Below, in pieces: positions 43,797 through 53,564 of a DNA stretch of 64,000 nt. Every line of letters begins with the position of its first letter. The stretch's first letter is position 1. The position numbers and the translations under genes were made by a program. Below the pieces are notes generated by a model that saw only the letters and a program-made list of their open reading frames with translations, made no database searches and was not told the origin of the DNA. Origin of the DNA: Paraburkholderia phytofirmans PsJN (GTDB taxonomy: Bacteria > Pseudomonadota > Gammaproteobacteria > Burkholderiales > Burkholderiaceae); assembly GCF_000020125.1 (NCBI RefSeq), contig NC_010681.1, forward strand, positions 434,001-498,000, in the 5' to 3' direction.

Positions 43797-46700
43797 ATGA
43801 CCGATCTGTCCACGCCGCAGCGCGCCGGCAGCCACAAGCTGCCCGCGGGCCGGCGACTGCGCTTTGTCACGGCGGCTGCGTTGTTCGACGGCCACGATGC
43901 GTCGATCAACATCATGCGGCGAATTCTGCAGGCGAGCGGCGTCGAGGTGATTCACCTCGGCCACAACCGCTCGGTCGATGAAGTCGCCACCGCCGCGTTG
44001 CAAGAGGACGCCGACGGCGTCGCCGTGTCCAGCTATCAGGGCGGCCACAACGAATATTTCCGCTATCTGGTCGATCTGCTGCGAGCGCGCGGCGGCGAGC
44101 GCATCAAGGTGTTCGGCGGCGGGGGTGGGGTCATTGTCCCTGAGGAAATTTCGGAGCTCGAGAGTTACGGCGTCGAGAAGATCTATTCGCCGCAGGACGG
44201 ACAGCGGCTCGGGCTGCAAGGCATGATCGACGATATGATCGCGCGCTGCGCCGAAGGTGCGCGTGCGGCTGAGGCGGTCGGGCAGAGTCGGGTTGGCGAG
44301 TGGGTGGACGAGTTTTCGAAGCGTGGTTTGCCGCGGTTTGATTCGCGCGGCGATGCTGGTGGCGACGAGGATGCCGTGCGAAATCCGTTTAGTCAGGCGA
44401 GTCACGTGGGCTGCGCAACGAGCGTGGGTCATGTGGCTAACGCGGCTGACACGGCTGACGCGGCTGACACGGCTGACACGGCTGACGCGGCTGACACGGC
44501 TGACGCGGCTGACACGGCTGACACGGCTGACACGGCTGACACGGCCATCGCGGCCAACACAGCCAACACAGCCAACACAGCCAACACAGCCAACACAGCC
44601 AACACAGCCAACACAGCCAACACCTCCGACCCAGCGTCCTCCACCTTCCGCCGTCTCGCGCAACTCATCAGCGCGTTCGAAGCGGGCGCCGTCGACGCAT
44701 CCGCCCGCGAAAAACTGTCCGCGCAAGCCCAGGCAAAAGCAACCGCAACCCCCGTCCTCGGCATCACCGGAACCGGCGGCGCCGGCAAATCCTCGCTCAC
44801 CGACGAGCTGATCCGACGCTTCCGCCTCGACTACGGCGACGCCCTCACCATCGCCGTCCTCGCCATCGATCCATCGCGCCGCAAGTCCGGCGGCGCGTTG
44901 CTGGGCGACCGCATCCGCATGAACGCGATCGGTGACTGGGGCGGCGGCGCGCGCGTCTACATGCGTTCGATGGCAACGCGCGAAGCGTCCAGCGAAGTCT
45001 CCGACTCGCTGCCCGATGCGCTCATGCTGTGCAAAGCGGCGGGCTTCGATCTGATCGTGGTCGAAACATCCGGCATCGGTCAGGGCAATGCGGCGATCGT
45101 GCCGTTCGTCGACGAATCGCTGTATGTCATGACGCCGGAGTTCGGCGCGGCCAGCCAATTGGAGAAGATCGACATGCTTGACTTCGCCGGCTTCGTCGCG
45201 ATCAACAAGTTCGATCGGAAGGGCGCGCCGGACGCATTGCGCGACGTCGCCAAACAGGTGCAGCGCAATCGCGCCGACTTCGCGAAGCCGCCGGAAGCGA
45301 TGCCGGTGTTCGGCACGATCGCCTCGCGCTTTAACGACGACGGCGTGACCGCGCTCTACCGGCACGTCGCCGAAGCGCTTCGCAAGCACGGCTTGCGTTC
45401 AGGCGGCGGCCGTCTGGCCGCGCCCGAAGGTCTGCGCTTTTCGAGCGGCCGCAACGCCATCGTGCCGCCGGCGCGGGTGCGCTATCTGGCGGATATCGCG
45501 CAGACGATCCACGCTTATCGCGAGCGAGCCGACGCACAAGCGCGTCTGGCGCGCGAGCGTTGGCAACTTGTCGAGGCGCGCCGGATGCTCGGCGAGGCGG
45601 GTACACAGGCCGGGGCTGTGACGCAATCGCGGGCAAGCGCGAGTGGCAATTCGAGCGGCAACCCGAACGCTAACTCGGACGCCGACTCGGACGCCGACTC
45701 GGACGCCAACGCCAACGCCAACGCCAACGCCAACGCCAACGCCAACGCCAACGCCAACGCCAACGCCAACGCCAACGCCAACGCCAACGCCAACGCTAGC
45801 GCCAACGCCAACAGCAACCCAGACCCAAACTCAAACAAACATGCACCAGCAAACGTCACCTCCGCCGACACCCCTTCGCCGCTTCAGCAACTCGACACCC
45901 TGATCGCCCAACGCACCGCCTCCCTCGGCGAACGCGAACGCGCGCTCCTCGACACCTGGCCGCAGACCGTCGCAGCCTATTCAGGCGCCGAACACATCGT
46001 TCGCATCCGCGACCGCGAAATCCGCACGGCACTCACCGTCACGACACTCTCCGGCTCAGAAGTCCGCAAAGTTTCCCTGCCGAAATTCGCCGATCACGGC
46101 GAGATTCTGCGCTGGCTGATGCTCGACAATCTGCCCGGCTACTTCCCGTTCACCGCGGGCGTGTTCCCATTCCGCCGCGAAAACGAAGACCCGACGCGGA
46201 TGTTCGCTGGCGAAGGCGATCCGCAACGCACCAATCGCCGCTTCAAGCTGCTCTCGGAAGGTATGCCGGCCAAGCGCCTGTCGACCGCCTTCGATTCGGT
46301 CACGCTCTACGGCGAAGAACCCGACGAGCGCCCCGACATCTACGGCAAGGTGGGCAATTCGGGCGTTTCGGTGGCGACGCTCGACGACATGAAAACGTTG
46401 TACGACGGCTTCGATCTCTGTGCGCCGGAAACCTCGGTCTCGATGACGATCAACGGCCCCGCGCCGACCATCCTCGCGATGTTCTTCAACGTCGCGATCG
46501 ACCAGCAGATCGCGCGCATGACGCAGCAGCAAGGCCGACCGCTCACGCACGACGAACTCTCCGCCACGCGCCGCGCAGCGCTGGAAAACGTGCGCGGCAC
46601 CGTGCAAGCCGACATCCTGAAGGAAGACCAAGGCCAGAACACCTGCATCTTCTCGACCGAATTCAGCCTGAAGGTGATGGGCGATATACAGGCGTACTTC

Positions 46701-47693
46701 GTCGAGCATGGTGTGCGCAATTTCTATTCGGTGTCAATCTCCGGCTATCACATTGCCGAGGCCGGCGCGAACCCGATCTCGCAATTGGCCTACACGCTCG
46801 CGAACGGCTTCACCTATGTCGAGGCCTACCTCGCCCGCGGCATGTCGATCGACGACTTCGCGCCGAATCTGTCATTCTTCTTTTCGAACGGCATGGACCC
46901 GGAGTACACGGTGCTGGGCCGCGTCGCGCGACGCATCTGGGCCGTCGCCATGCGCGAGCGCTACGGCGCGAACGAACGCAGCCAGAAGCTCAAATATCAC
47001 GTGCAGACGTCGGGCCGCAGCCTGCACGCGCAAGAGATCGACTTCAACGATATCCGCACCACGCTGCAGGCGCTGATCGCGATCTACGACAACTGCAATT
47101 CCCTACACACGAATGCCTTCGACGAAGCGATCACCACGCCCACCGAAGATTCGGTGCGCCGCGCGGTGGCGATCCAGTTGATCATCAACCGCGAATGGGG
47201 ACTCGCGAAGAATCAGAATCCGAATCAGGGCAGTTTCGTGATCGAGGAACTGACGGACCTCGTGGAAGAGGCTGTGCTCGCCGAATTCGACCGGCTGACC
47301 GAGCGCGGCGGCGTGCTCGGCGCGATGGAAACCGGCTATCAGCGCGGACGCATTCAGGACGAGTCGATGTTGTACGAGCATCGCAAGCATGACGGCTCGT
47401 ATCCGATCGTCGGCGTGAATACGTTTCTGAGCGCGCATCCGCATGAAGCGCCGCAGCCGATCGCGCTAGCCCGTTCCACCGACGACGAAAAACAGAGTCA
47501 GTTGCAACGTCTGCGCGCTTTCCAGTCGCAGCATCGCGACGCGGCACCGGCTGCGCTCGAACGCCTGAAGCGCGCGGTGATCGACGATGAAAACGTGTTT
47601 GCGGTGCTGATGGACGTCGTGCGTGTCTGCTCGCTCGGGCAGATCACGCACGCGTTGTTTGAAGTGGGCGGGCAGTATCGCCGCAATATGTAA
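43797..47693 (+). CDS. icmF: Fused isobutyryl-CoA mutase IcmF, with two repeat-expanded linkers
   Basis: 1298 aa, GGGGGAG before the ATG. Domain order is that of IcmF: adenosylcobalamin-binding domain (residues ~20-150, [27 protein letters not shown]), a MeaB-like G-protein chaperone domain (P-loop GTGGAGKSS at ~325, [23 protein letters not shown]), then the mutase TIM-barrel (~675-1298; [31 protein letters not shown]). It interconverts isobutyryl-CoA and n-butyryl-CoA. Residues ~214-276 are A-D-T/A-D-A/A-N-T tandem triplets and ~637-672 are Ala-Asn dipeptides. Both fall between domains and account for much of the length over the ~1090 aa of the Cupriavidus enzyme, as I recall it. Confidence 0.95.
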   Translation: MTDLSTPQRAGSHKLPAGRRLRFVTAAALFDGHDASINIMRRILQASGVEVIHLGHNRSVDEVATAALQEDADGVAVSSYQGGHNEYFRYLVDLLRARGGERIKVFGGGGGVIVPEEISELESYGVEKIYSPQDGQRLGLQGMIDDMIARCAEGARAAEAVGQSRVGEWVDEFSKRGLPRFDSRGDAGGDEDAVRNPFSQASHVGCATSVGHVANAADTADAADTADTADAADTADAADTADTADTADTAIAANTANTANTANTANTANTANTANTSDPASSTFRRLAQLISAFEAGAVDASAREKLSAQAQAKATATPVLGITGTGGAGKSSLTDELIRRFRLDYGDALTIAVLAIDPSRRKSGGALLGDRIRMNAIGDWGGGARVYMRSMATREASSEVSDSLPDALMLCKAAGFDLIVVETSGIGQGNAAIVPFVDESLYVMTPEFGAASQLEKIDMLDFAGFVAINKFDRKGAPDALRDVAKQVQRNRADFAKPPEAMPVFGTIASRFNDDGVTALYRHVAEALRKHGLRSGGGRLAAPEGLRFSSGRNAIVPPARVRYLADIAQTIHAYRERADAQARLARERWQLVEARRMLGEAGTQAGAVTQSRASASGNSSGNPNANSDADSDADSDANANANANANANANANANANANANANANANASANANSNPDPNSNKHAPANVTSADTPSPLQQLDTLIAQRTASLGERERALLDTWPQTVAAYSGAEHIVRIRDREIRTALTVTTLSGSEVRKVSLPKFADHGEILRWLMLDNLPGYFPFTAGVFPFRRENEDPTRMFAGEGDPQRTNRRFKLLSEGMPAKRLSTAFDSVTLYGEEPDERPDIYGKVGNSGVSVATLDDMKTLYDGFDLCAPETSVSMTINGPAPTILAMFFNVAIDQQIARMTQQQGRPLTHDELSATRRAALENVRGTVQADILKEDQGQNTCIFSTEFSLKVMGDIQAYFVEHGVRNFYSVSISGYHIAEAGANPISQLAYTLANGFTYVEAYLARGMSIDDFAPNLSFFFSNGMDPEYTVLGRVARRIWAVAMRERYGANERSQKLKYHVQTSGRSLHAQEIDFNDIRTTLQALIAIYDNCNSLHTNAFDEAITTPTEDSVRRAVAIQLIINREWGLAKNQNPNQGSFVIEELTDLVEEAVLAEFDRLTERGGVLGAMETGYQRGRIQDESMLYEHRKHDGSYPIVGVNTFLSAHPHEAPQPIALARSTDDEKQSQLQRLRAFQSQHRDAAPAALERLKRAVIDDENVFAVLMDVVRVCSLGQITHALFEVGGQYRRNM
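44436..44624 (+). repeat. 9-bp tandem repeat (21 units) in icmF, linker 1
   Basis: Twenty-one consecutive 9-base units in frame: one GCTAACGCG, eleven GCTGACACG/GCTGACGCG, one GCCATCGCG, seven GCCAACACA and one GCCAACACC. They encode (A-D/N-T/A)n between the B12-binding and GTPase domains. Two sub-blocks with different sequence suggest two expansion events. Confidence 0.97.
45675..45812 (+). repeat. 12-bp and 6-bp tandem repeats in icmF, linker 2
   Basis: TCGGACGCCGAC copies at 45675-45704 (last copy partial) lead into fifteen perfect GCCAAC hexamers (45705-45794), then GCTAGC and two more GCCAAC. They encode D-S/D-A and (A-N)n between the GTPase and mutase domains. A long perfect hexanucleotide array of this kind is prone to replication slippage. 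Confidence 0.97.
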
Positions 47694-47917
47694 GTCAGGC
47701 TGTGCGGTGACTGCTGCCGCTTGGCCTGAAGTTGGGCCAGTGCGCAAAACCGTTTCAGCTTTGGCGCACCGGATGAGGCGCGCGGGTCAAAGGCGTCCGA
47801 TTGAAGTGTCCTACCAGGCGGCCTGAATCGGCCACCACGAATCAAGCGCCTCCGCCGAGGCCCACAGGCTAACGCGCAACGTGCAACCCCGGCCGAGTGA
47901 CGCCGGGCTGCATCACC

Positions 47918-48877
47918 TCAGCGCGCAATCCCGAGCCGCGCCTTCGCATCGTTATATTCCTTCGTCAAACGCTGCACCAGGTCGCCCACGCTCGGCACGT
48001 CGTCCATCAGACCGACGCCCTGACCCGCGCCCCAGATGTCTTTCCACGCCTTCGCCTTGTCGCTGCCGAAGTTCATCGCGCTCTTGTCCGATTCTGGCAG
48101 CGCGTCCGGGTCCAGTCCGGCGTTCAGGATACTTTCGCGGATGTAGTTGCCGTGCACGCCGGTGAACAGATTCGTATAGATGATGTCCGACGCCGTGGAA
48201 TTGACGATCGCCTGTTTGTAGCTGTCGACCGCGTGCGCTTCCTTGGTCGCGATGAAGCGCGTGCCCATGTAGGCGAGGTCCGCGCCCATGGCCTGCGCGG
48301 CCAGAATCGAACCGCCGTTGGCAATCGAGCCCGACAGTACGATCGGGCCGTCGAATATGCGCCGCACTTCGCCGACCAGCGCGAACGGCGAGGTCGTGCC
48401 CGCATGGCCGCCCGCGCCGGACGCGACCAGGATCAGACCGTCGACGCCCGCTTCCAGCGCCTTCTGCGCATGGCGCAGATTGATCACGTCATGCAGCACG
48501 ATGCCGCCGTAGCTATGCACGGCATCGACAATTTCGCGCGCCGGCGCCCGCAGGCTCGTGATGAAAATCGGCACCTTGTGTTCGACGCATACGCGCACGT
48601 CGCGTTCGAGCCGCGTATTCGATTGATGGACGATTTGATTCACGGCGATCGGCCCGATGACCGCATCGGGATTGGCCGCTTTGTGCTCGGCGAGTTGCGC
48701 CTGAATCTGCGTGAGCCATTCGTCTAGCAGTTCAGCCGGGCGGGCGTTCAGCGCGGGAAACGAGCCGACGATCCCGGCCTTGCATTGAGCCAGCACGAGT
48801 TCGGGATAGCTGACGATGAACATCGGCGAAGCGACGACGGGCAGCGCAAGTTTTTGCAGGACGGCGGGCAATGCCAT
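47918..48877 (-). CDS. Nitronate monooxygenase (2-nitropropane dioxygenase family)
   Basis: 319 aa from ATG 48877 with AGGAGA upstream. FMN-binding TIM barrel: PVVASPMFIVSYPELVLAQC, AVNQIVHQSN, ASGAGGHAGTTSPFAL (with the catalytic His), VLSGSIANGGSILAAQAMGAD, MGTRFIATKEAHA. These are the NMO signatures. It oxidises alkyl nitronates such as propionate-3-nitronate to aldehydes or keto acids and nitrite. Convergent with icmF. Confidence 0.92.
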   Translation of the reverse strand: MALPAVLQKLALPVVASPMFIVSYPELVLAQCKAGIVGSFPALNARPAELLDEWLTQIQAQLAEHKAANPDAVIGPIAVNQIVHQSNTRLERDVRVCVEHKVPIFITSLRAPAREIVDAVHSYGGIVLHDVINLRHAQKALEAGVDGLILVASGAGGHAGTTSPFALVGEVRRIFDGPIVLSGSIANGGSILAAQAMGADLAYMGTRFIATKEAHAVDSYKQAIVNSTASDIIYTNLFTGVHGNYIRESILNAGLDPDALPESDKSAMNFGSDKAKAWKDIWGAGQGVGLMDDVPSVGDLVQRLTKEYNDAKARLGIAR

Positions 48878-49160
48878 AGTGCGTGTCTCCTGATTTGAGC
48901 GGGCCGGTGCGTCGTTGCGCGTCCGGCGATGACTGAGTTTAGCGGCACATGGCTTGCGGCGCATTCATCCGCCGCAGACATGCGAAAAATTTAAGAACGG
49001 TCGTTCGATTATAGGCGAAGCGTGGCGAGCGCGTCCGGTTGAGGCGTTTGGAACAGTTGGAAGGAGTGTTCAGGTTCTATGCTTGCGTGGGCTATCCCAC
49101 CTCGCGTGGACACATCGGGCTTTTACAATGCAGGGACTCCAAAATCACGAGAGAGACGCC

Positions 49161-50051
49161 ATGGCCTTCGAGAGTTTCACGCCCTTTCGCGTCGCCGTGG
49201 GCGATGTCGATATTTTTGGAGTGAAGGGCGGAGCGGGGCCGCCTCTTCTGCTGCTGCACGGCCATCCGCAGTCGCATCTGATCTGGCAGAAGTGCGCCGC
49301 GCAACTGGCCGAGCATTTCACGGTGATCGCCACGGACCTGCGCGGTTATGGCGCGTCGAGCAAGCCGCCGAGCGACGCCGCGCACACGCCGTATTCCAAG
49401 CGCGTGATGGCGGCCGATCAGGTCGCCGTGATGCGCTATTTCGGCTTCGAACGTTTTCTCGTGTGCGCGCACGATCGCGGCGCGCGCGTCGCGCATCGCA
49501 TGGCGCTCGATCATGCGGACGCCGTCGAGCGTCTGATGCTGCTCGACATTGCGCCGACGCTCGCGATGTACGAAGCCACCGACCGCACCTTTGCGACGCA
49601 TTACTTCCACTGGTTCTTCCTGATTCAGCCGGAGCCGCTGCCGGAAACGCTGATCGGCGCGAATCCGGCGGCGTATGTCGACGCGGTGATGGGCAGCCGT
49701 CACGCGGGTCTGGCTCCGTTCGAGCCGGCCGCGCTCGACGCCTATCGCGCGGCCCTCGCGCAACCGGACGCGATTCACGCGATGTGCGAGGACTACCGCG
49801 CGTCGGCGAGCATCGACCTTGAGCTTGATCGCGCCGACATCGAACGCGGTCATAAGATTGGCTGCCCGTTGCGCGTGCTGTGGGGCGACAAGGGCGTGAT
49901 CGAGAAGTGCTTCGACGCGCTGGCGGAATGGCGCCATGTGGCGCGCGACGTGAGCGGCCGCGCGCTGTCTTGCGGACACTACATTCCCGAAGAAGCGCCG
50001 GACGAACTGGTTGCCGAAATGCTGTCCTTCTTCGAAGCGGTCGAACAGTAA
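49161..50051 (+). CDS. Alpha/beta hydrolase, fluoroacetate dehalogenase-like
   Basis: 296 aa. All positions known for haloacetate/fluoroacetate dehalogenases are visible: nucleophile Asp and halide-binding Args in HDRGARVAHRMALDH, His-Trp in YFHWFFLIQPEP, Tyr in CEDYRASASIDLELD, and catalytic His in CGHYIPEEAPDEL. This His-Trp-Tyr trio is what distinguishes fluoride-releasing enzymes such as FAcD from other epoxide-hydrolase-like members. Expected reaction is hydrolysis of haloacetate to glycolate and halide, but natural substrate is unproven. GAGAGA precedes the chosen start. Confidence 0.85.
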   Translation: MAFESFTPFRVAVGDVDIFGVKGGAGPPLLLLHGHPQSHLIWQKCAAQLAEHFTVIATDLRGYGASSKPPSDAAHTPYSKRVMAADQVAVMRYFGFERFLVCAHDRGARVAHRMALDHADAVERLMLLDIAPTLAMYEATDRTFATHYFHWFFLIQPEPLPETLIGANPAAYVDAVMGSRHAGLAPFEPAALDAYRAALAQPDAIHAMCEDYRASASIDLELDRADIERGHKIGCPLRVLWGDKGVIEKCFDALAEWRHVARDVSGRALSCGHYIPEEAPDELVAEMLSFFEAVEQ

Positions 50052-50116
50052 GCCTTTTCCGTTCGTTCCGTTTCATTCATACGCGACGCCGCGCCCGCGC
50101 CTCGCTCGCACCTCGC

Positions 50117-50587
50117 TCAGCCGAGCGGAGGCAGGCGGCGCGCGACCGGCGTCGACTTGACGATCGCGGTGCTGGTCTCCGCGCGCTCGGTGACCTTCGA
50201 CAAGATCTCGTCGAGTTGCTCGATCGAATGGAGATACAGCCGGCAGATGAAGCAATCGTCGCCCGTCACCTTGTCGCATTCGACGAACTCCGGAATCCGC
50301 CGGATCACCTCTTCCACCAGATGCAACTGACCGGGCAGCGGCTTCACGCGCACGATGGCCTGCAGTGTGTAGCCGAGCGCGCGCGGATCGATCTGCACCG
50401 TGAAGCGCTCGATCACGCCTTGCGCTTCGAGCCTGCGCACGCGCTCCGCGGTGCTCGGCGCCGACAGGCCGACCTGACGCGCCAGTTCGCTGACCGGCTG
50501 GCGGGCGTCATCCGCGAGCGCGGCGAGAAGCGCGCGGTCGGTGTCGTCGAGCGGGGCGGGTGTTGGAGGAACAAGGCGTTTGGTCAT
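50117..50587 (-). CDS. Lrp/AsnC-family regulator, divergent from an EamA transporter
   Basis: 156 aa. HTH: LDDTDRALLAALADDARQPVSELARQVGLSAPSTAERVRRLEAQGVI; RAM domain: YTLQAIVRVKPLPGQLHLVEEVIRRIPEFVECDKVTGDDCFICRLY. It points away from the adjacent EamA transporter gene across a 114-base region, the standard layout for an AsnC-type regulator controlling an amino-acid exporter. Confidence 0.93.
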   Translation of the reverse strand: MTKRLVPPTPAPLDDTDRALLAALADDARQPVSELARQVGLSAPSTAERVRRLEAQGVIERFTVQIDPRALGYTLQAIVRVKPLPGQLHLVEEVIRRIPEFVECDKVTGDDCFICRLYLHSIEQLDEILSKVTERAETSTAIVKSTPVARRLPPLG

Positions 50588-50701
50588 GACGGCCTTCGAT
50601 TATTAGGTTGCGTCGCGAGAATGCTTAAGTTTAGTCATGTATTCGGACGATTGGATTAATTACACTGCTCGTCATGCAGGAATCAATTCGAGGATCGAAT
50701 C

Positions 50702-51601
50702 ATGGCGTCAAACGAAATCCGCCGCGGAGCCGCGGAAATGACCATGGCCATGCTGATGTCCGGCACCATCGGCTGGCTGGTGGTGTCGTCGCAGCAAAGC
50801 CCGTTCAATGTCGTGTTCTTCCGCTGTATTTTCGGCGGCGCGACGCTCGCGCTCGTGTGTGCCTTACTCGGCCTGTTTCAGCGCAAGCTGTTCTCGTGGA
50901 AGATGCTCGGCCTCGCCTTGCTCGGCGGCGCGGCAATCGTCATCAACTGGGTGTTGCTGTTCGCCGCGTATTCGCGCGCGTCGATCTCGATGGCGACGGC
51001 GGTCTACAACACGCAGCCGTTCATGCTGGTGGCGCTCGGCGCGCTAGTGTTTCGCGAGCGCATCAGCGCGTCGACGGTTGCGTGGCTGGTAATCGCGTTC
51101 GTCGGCCTCGTGTTCGTCGTGAAGGTCGAACCGGCGGTGCTGGCGGTGCCGGGGCAATATCTGGTCGGCGTCGCGTACGCGGTGGGCGCGGCGGCAATGT
51201 ACGCGGTGTCGTCGATCATTACGAAGCGGCTCAAGGGCACGCCGCCGCATCTGATCGCGCTGATCCAGGTGTCGCTCGGCGTGCTGATGCTCGCGCCATT
51301 CGTGCGTTTCGATGCGTTGCCCGCAACCGGCGTGCAGTGGCTCGAACTGGTCGTGCTCGGCATCGTCAATACCGGGCTCATGTACGTGCTCCTGTACGGT
51401 GCGATCCAGAAGCTGCCGACTTCGATGACGGGCGCGCTCTCGTTCATCTACCCGGTGGTGGCGATCATTGTCGATCGGGTTGCGTTCGGGCAAACGCTTG
51501 CGTGGATTCAGGTGCTGGGGGCGGTGCTGATTCTGGTGGCGGCGGCCGGCGTCAATCTCGGCTGGCGGATCGTGCCGCAAAAGCGCCTGTCGTCGACCTG
51601 A
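50702..51601 (+). CDS. EamA/DMT-family transporter
   Basis: 299 aa, ten membrane helices made of two EamA repeats (MLMSGTIGWLVVSSQQSPFNVVFFRCIFGG and VGVAYAVGAAAMYAVSSIITKRL), with the repeat-end motif AVYNTQPFMLVALGALVFRE and SLSFIYPVV-like GALSFIYPVVAIIVDRVAF. Likely exports an amino acid or related metabolite. Probably regulated by the divergent AsnC-family protein. Confidence 0.92.
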   Translation: MASNEIRRGAAEMTMAMLMSGTIGWLVVSSQQSPFNVVFFRCIFGGATLALVCALLGLFQRKLFSWKMLGLALLGGAAIVINWVLLFAAYSRASISMATAVYNTQPFMLVALGALVFRERISASTVAWLVIAFVGLVFVVKVEPAVLAVPGQYLVGVAYAVGAAAMYAVSSIITKRLKGTPPHLIALIQVSLGVLMLAPFVRFDALPATGVQWLELVVLGIVNTGLMYVLLYGAIQKLPTSMTGALSFIYPVVAIIVDRVAFGQTLAWIQVLGAVLILVAAAGVNLGWRIVPQKRLSST

Positions 51602-51915
51602 CGGGCGCTGCGCTCTTGCGGCGAATCACGATGCTACGGATTCCCGAGTAACCGGATGCGCAAATTATTCATATCGGTAATGAATCGAAAGACGCGCGAC
51701 TGCGGGGCCTCGTAACGCGACGTCTTGCAGACGGCTTTGAAAGCGGGCGTCAAACTTCTGTAGGGAAATCACCGATGCGGTCAAAAAACCGGCGCGCGTA
51801 TCATGCGTCTTGACGCTGATCACGTCCGACAGAATTTCCGCCGCTCGCCTGCAAGGGTCGAGCGGCTTTCTTTTTGTAGCGACGATATCCCGCTTTGCCT
51901 CTCAGCAGCGGCGCG
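51602..51915. other. Intergenic between two convergent genes
   Basis: About 310 bases without a gene; contains the plus-strand terminator at 51840-51876. The segment before it (51660-51830) shows nothing recognisable. Confidence 0.5.
51840..51876 (+). terminator. Intrinsic terminator, plus strand
   Basis: GCCGCTCG (51840-51847) pairs with CGAGCGGC (51859-51866), followed by TTTCTTTTTG. It is 240 bases after the EamA stop, so that transcript either has a long 3' end or another short transcript ends here. Confidence 0.75.
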
Positions 51916-52836
51916 TCAGGCCGCGCGCGCGACGATGCGCGCGCCATCCGCTTCCAGCGGCCCATTCCTGGTCGCGAGTTCCTCGACGATCTGCTTCAGC
52001 AACGCGGGCCATTCGCCACGCGGCTTGAGCATCGACGCGGCGGCGCGCATCACGCCGGCGTCGTCGAGCATCTGCAGCAAGGTGTCGAAGTGCATCGCGC
52101 GGACTTCGAGCAGTTTGAACACGATCAGCACCTTCAGCGCGTTCTTTGCATTGCGTGCGGGATCGGCGCGTAGCCACGCAACACGCGAAAACGCCCGTTC
52201 AAGCGCCTGTTCGACATTTGTGAAGGGTGCGCCATGGCCGGGGATCACGAGACGCACGTCGAGCTTCGCAATGGCTTCCAGCACGGCTTGCTCTTCGGCG
52301 AAACCGCTTTCGCCCTCCAGTTCGGGAAAGATCACGCCGAAGCCGTTTTCCCACAGCGCGTCCGCGCTGATCAGGATGCGTTCGTCCGCGCAGTAAAGCA
52401 TGAGCGAATGCGGATCGTGGCCGGGCGCGCCGAGCACATCCCAGTCGAGCGCGCCGAGCCGCAAGCGCGCGCCGGGCGCGATCGTTCCGGTGAAACCGAA
52501 GCGCTCGCAGGTCTGGCCGGTGGCGCGAAACGTCAGGCGCGTTTCGTCCCAGTCGCGCACGACGCTGGCTTCCGAGGCCGGAATGACGGTGCGGCATGGC
52601 CACGTCGCCTGCAAGAGCGCATTGCCGCCGCAATGGTCCGAATGCAGATGCGTGTTGACGATCAGATCGAGCGGCTGCGCGCCGAGTGCTTGCCGCACGA
52701 GGGCGAGCGTTTGCGGCGCGTGCGTGGCGTAGCCGGTATCGACCAGCGCGGCGCAGGCGTCGTCCACCAGCAGCACGTTGTTCGACGAGAGCCAGCCGCG
52801 TTCGAAAACCCGAATCGATTCCGGCAGCGCGATCAT
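51916..52836 (-). CDS. MBL-fold metallo-hydrolase
   Basis: 306 aa. HxHxDH motif as NTHLHSDHCGGN, further ligands in GHDPHSLMLY (LGAPGHDPHSL), ISADALWENGFGVIFPEL and VIPGHGAPF. The ~70-residue C-terminal helical extension after the last ligand is typical of hydrolases close to LACTB2/CphA-like groups. Its start overlaps the stop of the upstream maoC-type gene by four bases. Substrate unknown; the operon suggests a thioester or acyl substrate. Confidence 0.88.
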   Translation of the reverse strand: MIALPESIRVFERGWLSSNNVLLVDDACAALVDTGYATHAPQTLALVRQALGAQPLDLIVNTHLHSDHCGGNALLQATWPCRTVIPASEASVVRDWDETRLTFRATGQTCERFGFTGTIAPGARLRLGALDWDVLGAPGHDPHSLMLYCADERILISADALWENGFGVIFPELEGESGFAEEQAVLEAIAKLDVRLVIPGHGAPFTNVEQALERAFSRVAWLRADPARNAKNALKVLIVFKLLEVRAMHFDTLLQMLDDAGVMRAAASMLKPRGEWPALLKQIVEELATRNGPLEADGARIVARAA

Positions 52837-53324
52837 GGCGAGTTTGGCGCTACTTTTGCGCTTGCGTCTGCGTCTGCATTCGCGGACGCCTCGGGTTTCG
52901 GCATCACGAGAATCGTCGACGAACCGATCAACATGGTCTCGCCACGCTGGTTCACGACCGAGCCTTCGAGATGCGTCAGATCGCCGTTCAGACTCGGCTT
53001 CCAGTAAGCATGCTTCACGCGCCACGTGATCGTGAGCGTGTCGTTCGCGTGGACGGCTTTCTTCAGCTTGATATCGAAGTCGAGACCGAGCGGTTGCGCG
53101 AAGGTCGAATAGTGCGTTGCCAGGAGCGCCATGAAATGCGCGGTGGGCTGCGTGCCGGACGCGATCAGGCCGCCGAAGCGGCTTTGCGCCGCATACGCTT
53201 CGTCGTGATGCAGCGGGTTGTGGTCATTGACGAGCGCGGCGAACGACTTCACCGACTCCGCCGACAACTCCAGCGTCGAGCTGAACGTTTCGCCAACCGT
53301 GACGATGCGCGGCGCGGCGTTCAT
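52833..53324 (-). CDS. MaoC-like hot-dog dehydratase
   Basis: 163 aa. Hot-dog fold hydratase 2 motif: [20 protein letters not shown] with the Asp-His dyad (D-H-N-P-x-H), [20 protein letters not shown]. It should hydrate 2-enoyl-CoA esters to (R)-3-hydroxyacyl-CoA. The C-terminal tail is an Ala/Asp-rich stretch ([17 protein letters not shown]). Overlaps its downstream MBL gene and the upstream DUF1289 gene by ATGA at both ends. Confidence 0.9.
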   Translation of the reverse strand: MNAAPRIVTVGETFSSTLELSAESVKSFAALVNDHNPLHHDEAYAAQSRFGGLIASGTQPTAHFMALLATHYSTFAQPLGLDFDIKLKKAVHANDTLTITWRVKHAYWKPSLNGDLTHLEGSVVNQRGETMLIGSSTILVMPKPEASANADADASAKVAPNSP

Positions 53325-53560
53325 CGCCGCACCTTCGGCTGCCTGGCGACGAACTCCGCGTGGCGCAGCTCGATCGCGTCCCAGACCGCGCGCTTCGCGT
53401 CGTCGTCGAATAACGACCAGCCTGCGATTTCGTCGATGGTACGCAGGCATCCTTCACACCAGCCAGTCGACGCGTCCATCCTGCACACGTTGATGCAAGG
53501 CGACGGCACGGCGTGGTGATCTTCGTTATCGAGGCCCGCTGTCATTGTTGTCGTCGTCAT
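53321..53560 (-). CDS. DUF1289 family small cysteine-motif protein
   Basis: 79 aa. [30 protein letters not shown] is the DUF1289 pattern: C-x3-C then W-C-x-G-C-x-R-T, which may bind iron or zinc. Second half is helical. Unknown function; such proteins are commonly encoded near redox enzymes. Separated by four bases from the YbaK-like gene and overlapping maoC by four. Confidence 0.92.
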   Translation of the reverse strand: MTTTTMTAGLDNEDHHAVPSPCINVCRMDASTGWCEGCLRTIDEIAGWSLFDDDAKRAVWDAIELRHAEFVARQPKVRR

Positions 53561-53564
53561 CGCG

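Noticed and set aside
44436..44624. CRISPR-like array
   Set aside because: Units are 9 bp, contiguous and in frame within icmF; there are no spacers.
44436..45812. Phase variation of icmF by slippage
   Set aside because: Both arrays have unit lengths divisible by three (9, 12 and 6 bases), so slippage would change length, not frame. On/off switching is therefore not expected.
45515..45871. Minus-strand Leu-Ala repeat frame opposite the second icmF repeat
   Set aside because: A by-product of the hexanucleotide array read in another frame; no start signal and no flanking domain.
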